A stretch of 64,000 nt of DNA, from the NCBI GenBank assembly GCA_036345935.2, contig JADWOT020000007.1:8492163-8556162 (forward strand), in the 5' to 3' direction. Under the pieces are notes generated by a model. The model was not told the origin of the DNA and did no database searches. It saw nothing but the letters and a program-made list of their open reading frames with translations. This document shows positions 12,013-25,510 of the stretch, in pieces. The translations under genes were made by a program, and so were the position numbers. Position 1 is the first letter of the stretch; every line of letters begins with the position of its first letter. Source of the stretch: Taenia hydatigena (Eukaryota; Platyhelminthes; Cestoda; Cyclophyllidea; Taeniidae).

Positions 12013-15000
12013 ATTTCCCATTTTAACCTTTTGGTCAACCTGAATGAAATAGCAATGTCTAAAATTGGACTAATTATCAATGGCGTGTGGCGGTAGGAGG
12101 AATGATGAACTGCGATGATGACTGTCAAAATAACAAGCGTTGTGAGGGCAATTTGACATTTGCTCAGTTCTTATGTGATAATTTTAATTCCACTTCTCTG
12201 CAGGACCCCATTAATAATTTGCTGTGCTTTATAAAGCGCTCATAACTTAAGCGTTTTTGGCAGTCTAATAAGTTTGAGGAATTGATTCTACTCCATCCAA
12301 ATGACTAAAGGCGGTTTGGCTTGAAATGGTTCGTTCATGACTACATGACGTCATCATCATGTCAAATCATTTTCACTCCTGAATTTGTATGCTTTTGTTT
12401 CCTGGTGTCATTCGTTTAAGTGCTACATGACTTGCTCATCCTCAGATGGGTGTTAAATGAAGAGCATGGCAGACGATACGTTGTAGTCTGCAATCAGGCA
12501 TCACCTCCTTACATCGCCAGGCATTATTGCCACGGAAACTATGAAGCTGAATAATAATAAGAAGAATAATAAATTATGCTGCTTTCTGGTGTCTTTCTTC
12601 ACCCTTTCTGCATCACATTTCGGCATTTTTGTATTGCTGGTCTAGTCTCATTCAAAGTGTTTCGTTGCCCTTGCAGAATCAGTCATCTTTTTGCATTTTT
12701 TTTAAAAAAAAAAACGCCTTTGTACTGCAGCTATTCGTTTGAGCGCAATTCAAACTCTTGTGCACAGGCATCGCAAAGCTCGTTAAAAGAGAAGGACTAG
12801 CTCATGGCTTGTTAGAATTTGGGCACAAGACGAGAATTGCTGAGCACAACTCTTGAATGCAACGTTCGGGAGCAAAGTAATGCCCCTGAATAAGGGATCA
12901 TCGATAAAATTCAGTTGAATTGATTTTATATCAAAAAAGTCTTTTGAAGGCTGTGAGCTGTGGGTGCATTACAAAGCTATTGCTATGCTGGTAGTGGTAG
13001 TAGCCAACATCGGTGGAATTTAATTTGGACTCACAAAGCAAACCAAAGGAGTGCAAAGTCTGCAGGAGCAATTTTAAAACTCGACATGTCCATTGTGCTT
13101 TGGGGTTCAAATTCGAGTGCATTTAATCTAAAATAGCAAAAGTTACAATTGCTTTAGCAAAAAGCAAACACGTGAGTTACATGCGGCCAGATTCTGCAAT
13201 TGTCCCAATGTGCTTAATAGCGGCGACTAACAATGTCACTACTACTACTCCTTCGTCCTTCCTTACTACCATCTCCTTATTTAATTATATTTCTGTGCAT
13301 ATAACAACAATGGCAATAATAATAACAATAATAATTCGAAATATGTGCCTAAAATACCAATGGACAGTTTTATGTGATACAATATTACTGAGGAAAGGGC
13401 CATCCGTTCGTCTCTATTTTTATTTGTAGTTTTTTGTCAATTCAGGAGGGACAGACTAGTTATAACCAAGTGGACATCAATCAGCTTAAAAGCCTGACAT
13501 GAGCCTCTTGTTGGTTTCGATACGCAACCATTACATGCGTTCCATATCATTGGCTTCGATAGCCTGCAAGTCAGTTTCCTTTTACGAGCACTTTGTCGCG
13601 GAAATGCAGGTCTCCATGTTGTGCACTATTGCCTGTTGGCCTAAGTTCACAAAGCCGATAAATGTGCCATTCGCCATTCTGTTCCAACGTTGCCTTATGC
13701 TATATCATCCTGATAGAACCTTCCTTCTCCCGTCCTTTGTTTCTTCCTCCTATGGTGTCACACATCTTGGCATTGATTTCCATCCCACAAATATTCTTCT
13801 CGTAGCTAGCGATTGCTCTTAATCTGTTTGCTCTATTGTCGCCTTTAAATTGCGGCTCCTATTGTTTGCGTTCTCGCCCCTTTTTACTGAGCCACGGTGG
13901 AGCTAATATCTTAACAACTGGTAAGCGGCCAGATTCCGTGCGCGTGATACATCACCTACCACCCACTTCGCTTATGTAAAGAGCACCTGAAATAACTCAA
14001 GGGTAGATTGATGTGAATAGGCTAAGTGCAGTCGAGATTGTAACCGCTCCCTGCAGATTGAGAAAGGAATCTGTTTGGGTGCGTGCGCATGTGTTCCAGA
14101 GAATAAGTGGACGTTATCGCTGATATATATAAAATTGTAATGAAGGTAGGAAGTGTAGTGAGGTAATGAGACCTCGGATCATCTTGCGATCTATGCCAGA
14201 TAAATATTTCAATGGTAAATAAGCAGCTCATTCTTTTCATGTTAGGACATGTTTGTGGCACATGTCATAGAACTCTGAGCAAAGTTGAGGCGGCAGGATA
14301 ACTGATGATCTACAAACCCACGAATAACGGTTATTTGGTGGTACATGTTATGGAATAAGTTGGAGAAATGGATAGATGCATGAATTTAGCACATTTATCT
14401 GAGGGTTGCTTCAACTCTGCCCACCAAAACTATAGAGTTTCATTTCAACTTCGGCTATTCTGGCTTATGCACTTGTTCTAGCTAATGGGCACGTAGGTCT
14501 GAAAGATCTTATGGTTGGTAAAGTGCCTTTTTCTCAGCATGGGCCATTGTCACCACTGGAAGACAACTATCGTTTGTGTTGCTTTGCAACGGAAGAAGAG
14601 CATCCCTCTCATACCTAGGCGTTGCAGCGCTGACTGCCTCTCTGGCCTCATGTAAATGCTGAGCGCTCCACCCTTCCACACTGAGCAAACAGTGTTAGAG
14701 CGTGGTCACCGACTTCTCTGTTATTCTCATGAAAATATCCTCAAGGTATCATTTTGCATGCCATTTGCTCTTTGTTGCACAGAGCGCAGAATGCAGGTGT
14801 TTCCGACTCATGCCGCTTCTCTTCTTCCTTTAACTCGTCAATCAATAGCTGTCAATTAATATTTCAGTACGCCTTTTCCACAAATGTCAATGCAATTTAC
14901 ATCAACACGTCTTATCAATTCATTCCGACTTTTATTAGCGATGAGACTCGCAAGCTCATTTTATTATGACATCGGTAGAATTGACTTTCTTGGGAAGCCA

Positions 15001-18000
15001 GCAGCATGGCACATGGGATAGCGTGAACTTGTCAGTTTAGTAAAAATATTTATAATTGCATCCGGAATTAACAACACTTTTTGCTTGGAAAATTTACAAT
15101 CATTCAAGCATGCTCAACAATCAAAAGTCTCAGGGAAAATGTTAGAAACAACTGAAACGGAGGAATAAAACAATTAAAGTAGGCAGGTAAGTAATGAGAT
15201 GTGTGGACACAAGGTGTAAACATTTCCATGAGGATTGAATGAAACGAAGAAAATGAGTAAGTGGGAGGCACTCAGAATTTTAAGCAGAGAATGGACATTA
15301 TGAGAAGCGACATAAGAGGGAAGGGTGTAATTTATGGGGAAGATAATAGGCTATGTGAGAATGAGGTAGAGTGATGGCAGGTGAGCTGATATTTGTTAAG
15401 TGGCACTGCCGAACCGATGCGATGCAAAAATTGCACATTCGAGCTCAAGTTACATCCGATGCCGGTTGTGTCTTTCGCCCGTGGACCGACATTCATTGTG
15501 GCCCTTTCCGCATTTACCAATCCATCCAACTGCACGATACCTTTCCTCATGCTTTGCGCCATAACCTAGTTAAGGCATTAAACTTACCACTACTACTATA
15601 ACTTGGCGATAACAGGCGGACAGTATTAATTTAATCTTAGATGTTGCAAAGAATTTTACTAAGGGTGTTATATCCCCCAAAAGTATTCCGACTAATTGCT
15701 ATGATAAACTGATCTCACTTTAACGAAAACATTTATCGTCAAAAACTATGTTTTACTTAGCTTTAGTTAGGTGTCTAAGTTGTAGATAGTCACCAAATTT
15801 GCTGCTTGAGAACTACTCCCTACCAACTTTCGTTGAGTTGCGAGCCACACGCTCATTCCTGCGCTAGTGTTTCTGCTGATTTTTGGCCTTTAAAAGCACT
15901 GGCGAAGCCATCATTGAAAATAGCACATTTGTAAACATAACTCGATTGATTGAAAACTTGATTCTTTACCACGCATTGCTTTATGCATGCGCACTTTTTA
16001 CGCCATTGTTCAGTATATTGATTAATTATGTGTATTGGCTATTGCGAGCGGGAATGTAGTATGCTTGGTGCCACGATAGCGCACTCTTTTATTGGTGGCA
16101 GTCAGCTTGCAAGTGAGGCTAAATGCTAAGCGGACAAATGGAAAGACTGATGAGGAAGAATATAATCAAAAGAATTAAATCCGGAAAATAAGAGCACGCT
16201 GCCTACCAAAAGTTCCGGTTCGGTAATTGCAATAGGCGAGACGCTAACCGCCATAAACTATCGTTATCCCAGCCATCCGTGTGCGCAGGTGATTGAAGTG
16301 TGGATGGAAATCACAGGAGGGGTAAAACGTGAGTTGGCCAAATAGTGTGGGTTTTTCTCTAAGCGAATCGATCTTCGTGCCAGAGGCCGGATGGTAAGTT
16401 GTTGTTTCAATGTTACTCGACGGAGTTCACAGTTTGCGCTAGTCAATTTCAGTCCATGACAAGCAAGATCAATCCCCGTTCATTGTTATACGATATATAT
16501 ACTTCTACGGCCGCGCTGACGTAGGATGACGTATTGTCCTAAGCATTACACATTACCTGCAACACTTAATGCCTCCTGTTGGTTTTGAAATGGATGCAAA
16601 AGTGTTGGATCTTGCTCTAAGGTAGCGGCAAGGCTAATGTGCGTTTCTAAGTCAGACGTGATCAGTCCTTACTGACTACTTATTTTCTCTTGGATTGGAG
16701 CCCTTGTCTATTAAGATGTTCTAACTTTTAGTTTGGTATGTTTCCACACACGTGACGTTATCCTTACGTTATGCCTTCACTGGCATATTGCGTTCAGCCA
16801 CCGGAAACTAAAAAGTCGCTTTATTAGCAGTAGCGCCTCAATTCTGTGCCGGTGGGTGAGAATCCTCTTTATCGTTGCTCTGGAAATTGCCATGAACGAT
16901 TTCACCTTCAAAATGAGGGGAACAGTCCGAAAGTCTATTCATGCCACTGGTAGCAGGTTATTGCTAGATTTATAAGCAGCATTTTAGTAATTTCACACCG
17001 CGGTAGTTAGGCAGAACATTGAACTGTTGCGGACTGTTATAACTAAATAGGTTATGCGATGTTGAGAAAAGAGTCCATCGCTTAGTGTAAACTTGAAGTT
17101 CCTTCTCCTCTACAGCAGAAATCGCATGATACTTTTCTCTAAAGAAACGCAACCCATTTTTCAGGAGGAGTTGTTGAAGCAGAAGCCCATGAAATGTTCG
17201 GATGAGTGGGAAGATTAGTGCAATTTGGCTTTCGCTAATGCCAAAAGGCAAATTCGTATGGCTGGTTCTTACTAACTGCATATATTATAATAAATTACAT
17301 AGCGCAGTTCCACTTTTAGAGTCCTTAATGTTTTCGAAATTCTCTTGTCCTAAAATTGAAGCATACTGTGCCAAAGCAAGCCAAGACAAGAGTTTTGAGG
17401 TGGAAAATTGGTTGTAGTGATTTAGAGCTCAGAAGACGTCGCTTGGCAGAATTGGATAGCAAAGCAATCAACTCAGCAGCAGGGCTGATGCTTTAGATGA
17501 ACTCTTGCTGAAGCCAAAGACAGAAAAGGAAAAAAGATTGCCATTTAATATTGCTGCAGGTTTGATTAAAATGGCACTGATATATGCATATATATATGTA
17601 ATACAAGCGCAGAGATCACATAGATATATCAGGTCTGCAACAGCACAACTGCTGACTTCCGTAGGCAAACTCAAAATTTTTCATTGGCTTTGCGCAGAAT
17701 TCTGCGTTTTACTTAGTAATAAGAGTAATAGGCTTCATCTCCGTGATTGCTGATGAGGCAACTTGAACACCTGCTGCTGGATTGAACAATGAATAGTCCA
17801 GAGCTTTGTCATACCTAAATCGACTTACCCATCGACTATCGTGGACAGTCGCAGCATCAACAGCAGCTAAAGTCAGGCGTACCTAACAACCCACCTATCT
17901 AACCCACTCCGATTCAAACACCCATTTGGTATCATCACGCTATACGTGAACCCAACGTTAAACTTCTCAGTTGTGTGCACATACATGGGCGCATTTTCAC

Positions 18001-21000
18001 CCCATTGAGAAGATGAAACCACTCATAAAATAAAGACCGAAGCATTGACAACTAGGAAGCCTACAATATGGCACAGGTATGTAGCGATGCTGCTGCCAAA
18101 GCAAATTCGTCATTTTCTGATCGCTAGATACAACATGTCTTATTATAGAGGGATGCAGATATCACAATAAGACAACGATTTGCACACATCAAACGTCGAA
18201 TGAAAGTTAACAAACGCTGCTAAAATGTAACAATAAAAAGAACAACCGAGAACTGTGAGGCAACACAAGTGCCTTCACTTCGGAAGCACAAAAACAGAAG
18301 ACCACATTTTTGAATTATGCCAGTCAGCCTCGGCCAGTCAAAAGATGTGTAACTAACAAAAAACATCACAGGGTTGAATCTTGCACTTCTCCTTAGAATA
18401 AAGTTCTCACACTTGTTTTTGCATTCTTGCTAAACCGCCCGCGGTAATGGGGTCACATCTAAAATTAATTGGCCGAAGAGAATCTACGTTGCAGTGAATA
18501 CCTACAATGGAAGACGAGGGTGACAGCGGGTACGGCTGTGAATAGCCGAGGAGACATGTGGTGTCCATACTCTTGAGACATGCCCTGCAGGTGAGAGGCG
18601 AAGGAACGATTTGCATTTGGTTCTGAAGGAGTGGTTTGATTTTCCTGAGGTGGGCAGTACTGCTCCCCAACTTTTTAATGCGCTACCTATCGCCTCTTTC
18701 ATCCAATGAAATAAAGACTTCTAAGAACATTCAACCCTTCCATCACAAAGCTAGCCAAAGGAAAGAGAAGGCTAATAAAGAAACCCCTGCAAAGTTCTTT
18801 TATCAATTCTTTCGCATTAATTCTTTCCATCATAACACAAACGCGCTCTGTCCGTTCGTTCTTTAGAAAAGACTCCGCTCGTAACCAACATTTTGACACC
18901 AATCTTGCCACCGGATTTGCACTGCATTCTCCTTAAACTCGTCAGCCTATCAGAAAAGTGAACACGTAAGCGCATATTTCAAGTGATGGGGCATGCTTAA
19001 CCCTCAGTTGGGAAGCTCTTTTGATCACCTCACATCACTACTGGCCACGCGGCTACCTGCCCTCATGGCTGGTAGGTGGCTGATGAGCGTTGCATGGTGT
19101 TTCAGATTTTATCCGAAGATCGCGAGAGCAAGAAGAGTGTAAGCTGTGGAAGAATTATGTGCGTTAATGTCCTCAAAACTATCGGTCTTCCATTGAACAA
19201 AGGCTTTATGGCAAGTAGCCCCATGGATCAATGAATATGAGCCAACACACCAAAGCCACGTATGAGCGCATGCGCGCCTAGTGTCCACCCAGTGGAATGC
19301 TGATAGGCGATGCCCATGCGCATGCATCTCAGTCTGACTCTAGTACTTCCTGCCACCACATTCATGTTTATCTACCGCCAACTATTCACCCTTAACTCAA
19401 AATTAGCTCTCAGGGCTGGTACTAGTCAGCATTAATTTCACCTACCCCAATCGCTAGCCAATCAGATGGCAACGGCTGAGCAAGAACTCGTATTTTAGGG
19501 TGTTTGGCGTAAATGATCACGCAAATGAAATGTCATTTAACATCAAAATAAGTGATTTTTACGATTGATTGCGACATTATTGGCGTTGCTAATATGGTTA
19601 GGGAATTTTCTTGCGTTTGCCCTCGCCTAAACAAACCTGCCTACATTTGCAGGCATGGATAAGTTTGCATTTGAATGACTTTCAATTAGAATTTTTACAG
19701 ACTAGATCTACTGGTACACGATCTTAAGGGGGTCAAGGGGAACCTTAGCAGTTTCAGGATCTTGATGAAAGCCAGTGGATCGAGATCACAAATGCATGGC
19801 ATTCAGTAACCAACCTCACTTCTCAAGACCAAAAGTATCGGCAATATGGGGTGGAATCATTCGTCACGTATATAGTCACAATGCGTGTGCTTGTGCTGCC
19901 TGATGTGTTCAGCTTTTTAGCTGAGTCGTTGGTTGTTATTGCAATAGATTAAGGTCTGTCTCCTTTCAGTCACCCTAATTTTGCATCATACAGTCAGCAT
20001 TTGCCTATCGTCATTAATCTTTACTTTCAATCTCCTCGAACCTAACCTCATTCATATGACAATGCCGTGATACGTAGTAACGATAAATGTATTCATTCTG
20101 CATTGCGTAGAGCAGCTGACCTCCAGCCGTGCCTTATGGTCGCATTATTGGCTGTAACATAGGATGGATCATTGACGACTAATGACACTACAGGGACCTT
20201 TTTCTTCTCAAGCCGCTTCCACACATCCACGCATATAAAGCCAGGGCAGTCCATTCCTGCCATCGTTCGTGCATAGAGCCAACCAAGTGCTCCGATGCTA
20301 TTTAAGTACATCGGCTTGCATAGCATAAATTCAATAGCAAATGAACCAGCTTATCAAAAAATTGTCCCCTTATAATTATGCCATCAGTGAATATTCTATG
20401 ATTCAATATTGACATGCTAAATTTGAAACAACTCTAAAACGAATCCCTTTAAGCATTGGCATTGGGGTTTCGTACATTCTTCTCCAATACCAACTGGCAT
20501 GAATTCGGTGTGAGGGTGTTATAGGATGCTATGGGTGAAATGCCTTGCATTGAATCGAAAAGAAAGGTCTATTTGTTTCAACCATAGGATGTGGATTGAT
20601 TCCATAGGTATTATTATCAGACTAGACGAGTGTTATGCCTCAACTGTGCCTTCAGAGGGGCATCCGCCTAATTTTATGTACTTGCCTCATTTTTGTGTTA
20701 TGACTTTCGGTACGACTGCAGCATATAGGATGTAGCAGAACTCTCTAATGCCCAATTTACCATATAAGACAGCAAGCTGGATGGCTACGCATCACTATCC
20801 CTTCACGGCTATCTAAGCCGAGCTCGTTTGTATCATCTATTCTTTGCAAATTAGTCGCCGCAAGAGTCTCAAATATTACGGGCTCTGTAGAGCCGCGGCC
20901 GCACCCCAAAGCTTCATGCGTATAGCATTGAATGGCTTATTATCAATTTTTCTATGTAATCTGCTCTAGTGCTATTCGCTTTTTTGGCAGAAACATTCAA

Positions 21001-23459
21001 AGGATAATTTCAACCTAAAACTATTTCCGGAACGCCTGCGTGTCGCAGAATTGACCCAAAGGTTACCCAAAACCGCTCAAAATAAGTAAGATCCTGGCCA
21101 TCACCATCCAATCAGACAAGGCCTACAGCTTCATTAGCTTGGTATTTTACGATAGACGTTTCGCCAGGGGCTTTGCTGATATCATCAGCCCGCTGCATAG
21201 ACTAACCAACAAACAGACGCAAAGAAAATTAAGAGGTTAGACATATCTACTTTAAGGCATAGCTAAGCATGTATCGATCGAAAGAAAGTCAAGGCAGCCT
21301 ATTCGGAAGCTCTAAATTGCATACGCATACAGGTTTAATTACCGTTTGCGGATGCAAGTACATAAGTCCTTAAAAAACTGATGTTCTATGTTACTACGCT
21401 CCAATATCGGTAATGCAATATTACTGTGCCGCTATCAGTAAACATCCAGACCAACGAAGTGATCTGATGCGAATTAAAATTACTACGATACCTGCCCGAT
21501 CATATCAATAAAGCAACAATTAATTGCTTGTAATCGAATTCATCCCATATTAAGGTGCACAAGGGGCTCTGAATGCCTCGAATGCTCTACCTTACTTGAA
21601 CATCGGTTTTAGTTGAAACAACTCGCAAATCACCCGCACCTTTTGGTGGCGTAATGGCGCCGTCGTATTCTGATCAATGGCAACTCGATGTCTACAAAAT
21701 CGATAAAGCAGAGGTCAAACCATATGCAGCAGCTGTAACAGATGCCTGATATTCTCAAACTACCCACAGAGGTGGTTCGGACGTATGTGTCCTAGCGATG
21801 CCTCCAATGTCGGATAATCCAAGTAGCATTCCGTGCAGTTAAGGTGTGTTACTGAATCCGCCACTCTTCGGAATGCAGTGTATCACAATGAGGCCCAAAT
21901 GTAGGAGACGTTCGTTTGGAACATAAAGTTGTAGCTGATAATCAAAGCGCATATGATTTAATGGGAATTAAATGGATGCAAACTCACGAATGCGCCATTC
22001 ATCTAGGTGAGTAAGGAGAATGCTAAAGTATTCAAATGTCGTAAAACGGAGGCAGCGCACACTGTAATTTAAAGTACCTACACTGCTTTCATGATACATG
22101 AGGGCGTGAGGAGGGAATGTCGAATTGACGTCTAAAATTTTTTCTCGATACTTGATGCGCTCTAATCATCCTATTTGTTTTGCAAAGCTATGAACAAATC
22201 GGACATCGCACACACGAACTTACCGTAATGCCTAAGATAGTTAAAATGGGCTTGTAAATCGCATCAGTTGCTACAAACGTTGTGTCACAGAGGATGACAA
22301 CATAACGTTTCGTCAAATTTGAGCAAAGCAACAGATAGTTGAGTGGAAGTTACCATGGTATTCCAGAAATCAGTGTGCACAGGACACTCTAAGCACCTGA
22401 AGGCATCCCATTCATTAAAATCAAAAGAAGTCAAACTAAATTTGGAAAAGTTCTCATGTATGGTGGGTCTTATCACTTGAATGAGACAATTAACGACCAC
22501 ACTAGAGGTGAGTGGCGGCATGTGGCAAAAAGGAATAAGTATGAACTCAGCCGTAGCGTGGAGGCTGGGGTTCTGTGGACTACAGTCAGTATCTAAACAT
22601 GCTTAGACCTCTAATGAGTTACTTAAGTATCATGACTAATGAAGATCCTATCAATTTAGGACATGCACAGATTGCTCCAGTTCTAGCGAATCCTATGATA
22701 CCTGGTGCGAAGGAAACTAAAAGACGCCTTCTACATTTTAACAGGCAGTGCATTTAAAAGGTCAAATGGCATGTCTTCGCGGAGGCAGATATGTCCTTCG
22801 GCCATTTACCATCCCCCTCCTCACCTCCGTACACAGTTACTCCCAAATTCAGGGTGAATTCTCCTGTGCAGCTTAAAGGATTCACTAATTTTAGCCAATC
22901 CAATTACGCTTAAACACTAAAGGGAAAATGAAAAGCTGGCAAAATTGATATCACTTTGGCACCATAATTCGCGCTGTTCAATTATTTTTTAACGAGACAT
23001 TAGTGATATTTTAACTGCTATCAGGCTTGAGACCAATGGTGCGTTTGTACATATCTGCGGTGTTATAATGCTGATGTGCACGATCTGCCACCGTCATCGC
23101 CTATTTATAGTGCATTCGAGGTCGCTCCTACAGAGGATATTGACCATTCTGAGGAAGATTGAAGGAGGGCGCGAACTGTAAAGTGTTCGAGGAGGGCATG
23201 TCCACCTAACGCTAAAGTCTTCTCCCTATTCAGACATTGCTTTAGGATGTGTATCAAAAATCATGCAGTAAGTTAATAGGGTGCTGGTCTAAGTGATTAT
23301 AAAATTAATGTATCAAAAGGTATGTTTCATTTAAAGGTGTCCTTTAGCAAACTCTCCTTAAATTTATGCAGAAGATCAAACTAAAAACATGACTCAGTAG
23401 TTAGAAAGCAAATTAAGTTAGTTAATAAAATTCTGCAAGCTTTACTTACGCGCCTGTAA
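12013..23459. other. Long gene-poor region
   Basis: No gene could be placed with confidence in these 11.4 kb. Small items seen are an ATAATAATAAGAAGAATAATAA run near 12550, a T8-A10 palindrome near 12695-12712, an imperfect CAATAATAATAACAA run near 13315-13335 and a short ATATATAT-type stretch near 17580-17600. A minus-strand frame at 20093-20326 starts with ATG and has a balanced amino-acid composition over 77 codons (contains DCPGFICVDVWKRLEKKK) but matches no family I know. Everything else looks like aged intergenic DNA. Confidence 0.4.
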
Positions 23460-24140
23460 TGCTCCAAGTTTTGGAAGAAATGTGCGACTGTTACCTTCGG
23501 TGTTTAAATAAAGCACAAGACTGAGGGCAGGTGTAGTCAGTGGCTTTGCTCTCGCTTTGAATGCACTGCGAGCTCTGGTACTGATACTCGAGCATCCAGC
23601 GTTCCTCTACGCCAAAATGGCTGCCCATAAGTGTATAGTGTGTTCCGCGTGTTTCAGAACTGTCACCTTATCCCATGCTCACTTGTTTCGTGAGCACCAC
23701 AGTAATTTCCATTCTTATTAAAATGCGCCTTTCTATTCACACACATCTCTGCCTATGAAGATACTAGTATGCAGGCGTGTACGGTCATGCATGTTTATGC
23801 TTAGTAATTGTATCTTAAATTGCTAATAGCTGGGTCGCATTGAGTAGACTAGCTTTTGCTTTGATCCGAGTGTCCAGTTTTGCGCAATAAACTGTACAAT
23901 AGACGATGCCCTACTTTATCAGCTCCTTTGTCATATCATTTCTGCAGCTATTAACAAGGCTTCACCAATTCATTTTTAATGTTTTACATTTTAGTTGAAA
24001 CGCTGGTGTCTTGTCCGGTTCGCTTGTCTTTTCGCGATACGAGCGGGTTGGTTTTAATACATCAAAAGGTGACAGAATTTATAAAACCTGTCTGTCATTT
24101 TTGCCGTATACCTTCATGTGCCAAATAGCTAACACTCGTA
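23460..24140 (+). repeat. Dispersed repeat R3, copy 1
   Basis: This block aligns in inverted orientation with 45650-46305. Shared landmarks are GACTGAGGGCA, TTTGCTCTnGCTTTGAATG, a GAGTAGACTnGCTTTT segment, TTAACAAGnCTTCACCAAT, TGTTTTACATTTTAG and CCTTCATGTGCC. An ATG at 23617 opens a short frame with two Cys pairs and His residues spaced as C-x2-C...H-x3-H, like the zinc finger at the start of some LINE proteins. That frame is destroyed in copy 2. The LINE link is weak inference. Confidence 0.7.
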
Positions 24141-25009
24141 TGGATTCCCTCCTTCCTCCTGCCCCCTCCTTTTCCCATATAACAAAACAGTTTTGGGACC
24201 CAAAGTAAAAGCCTACCCCAGCTAGTACCGTTTCTAACAAATGTGCACAGAAGTGAAGTGGAGCTAAGCCACGTCTTCCAAACTGTAAGTTTTGATAATG
24301 AAAATCGCAAAGAATAAGTTGGAACTTACAGTATAGAAATGGGCTTCGGGCAACTCTGTCTAGGAAGAAGGATTTGAATTTAATATATCCTCCTACATTA
24401 TAGCCTTTTCATTGCATCAATAATATTTTAGAAAAGGAATGTAAAAAGCCATTTTTAAATTTGCAGGCTCTGCTCTTTAAATGTTTCCTAGACTGTAGGG
24501 AAACCTTCTCAGCATAACAACGCTGCTGCGATGATAAATGCAGAAGTACATTGTAGCGTCCCGAGGCTCCCTCGAAGGCAAAAGATGGCAGAATGCCAGG
24601 GCAGTATGGCTACCTCTCTGACCTTGACCGGAACCAGTCGCTCCAACAAGCAAAGTACTGCATACATAGTTATGAAGGGAAATCGGAGACAATTGTCAAA
24701 GCAAAAGGGTCGGGCTTTTCGACCGATCGTTTAAGGAAAGTATAATGCTGGATAGTGCCCTGACTAACAATAATGTGACCACTAGCTACGTTTGATTAAG
24801 CTGATCATCAACCGATGTCTGATCCCTTCTAGACTTCCTTGATTCGGAAATGAAGACGGATCTGCCCAAATCCCTCCAACTTTCCCATAGGATAGGTAAA
24901 AATATCATCACAAACTCTAATGCCCTGTAACGCCATCAGGGCTAACTCAAGTACTACATTTGGGAAGGTGAGAAGGGGCACTTCTCCTAATGCGTGTAAA
25001 GATATTGAA
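24141..25009. other. Gap, one weak exon-like frame
   Basis: On the minus strand after a CTATGTATGCAG acceptor (near 24652) a frame stays open for about 50 codons (contains LERLVPVKVREVA). It ends without a clear donor and is not recognised. No other feature is seen. Confidence 0.2.
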
Positions 25010-25510
25010 ACATTTTGTCTTAGCATGCCAACATGGGTATGTCAATGGGATTATGCAAACTTCTTCCACCGCATTCTCGTTGGTGCCTTCATTTCATGAT
25101 TGCACCATTTAGGGCTTCGTTTCAAGTATATCTAAGCGAAACTTCGCGATCATCGACTGCAACGACGTTGTTTGCGGACATGGGGGAGCACTTGACTCGT
25201 TGTTCGGTGACAACTCATCTGCAAACTTGGCGAAAGACCCCACCCACTACCCGGTTGTTGATTCGGTAGCTTGTCTTCATGTGAAATATTAAATAAAAGG
25301 TGTTAACTTTAGTCCAAACCGCAGACCATCGAGAACAGCAATTGCCAATCGTGTCCTCCATCGATCGTCCGTTCGTTTCCTCGTTCTATTATTAACCATT
25401 CGAAACATTTAAGCAAAGCGGAGTGGGGTGAAGCTGAGGTGAGTAGAGTGCTTGATAGCGGCTCCGCGGAGTTGTCGATTGGAAGAGTAAACAAGCAATA
25501 ATAGCAATAT
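25010..25510 (+). repeat. Module R2, copy 3 (isolated)
   Basis: This copy has the same landmarks and order as the copies at 9375-9805 and 10575-11075 but no adjoining R1 module. It shows that R2 can occur alone, so R2 rather than the R1-R2 composite is likely the basic repeat unit. Its ends give the fullest length seen, about 500 bases. Confidence 0.85.

Noticed and set aside
12695..12712. T8-A10 palindrome as a terminator or origin
   Set aside because: It is an isolated homopolymer junction in gene-poor DNA with no adjoining gene.
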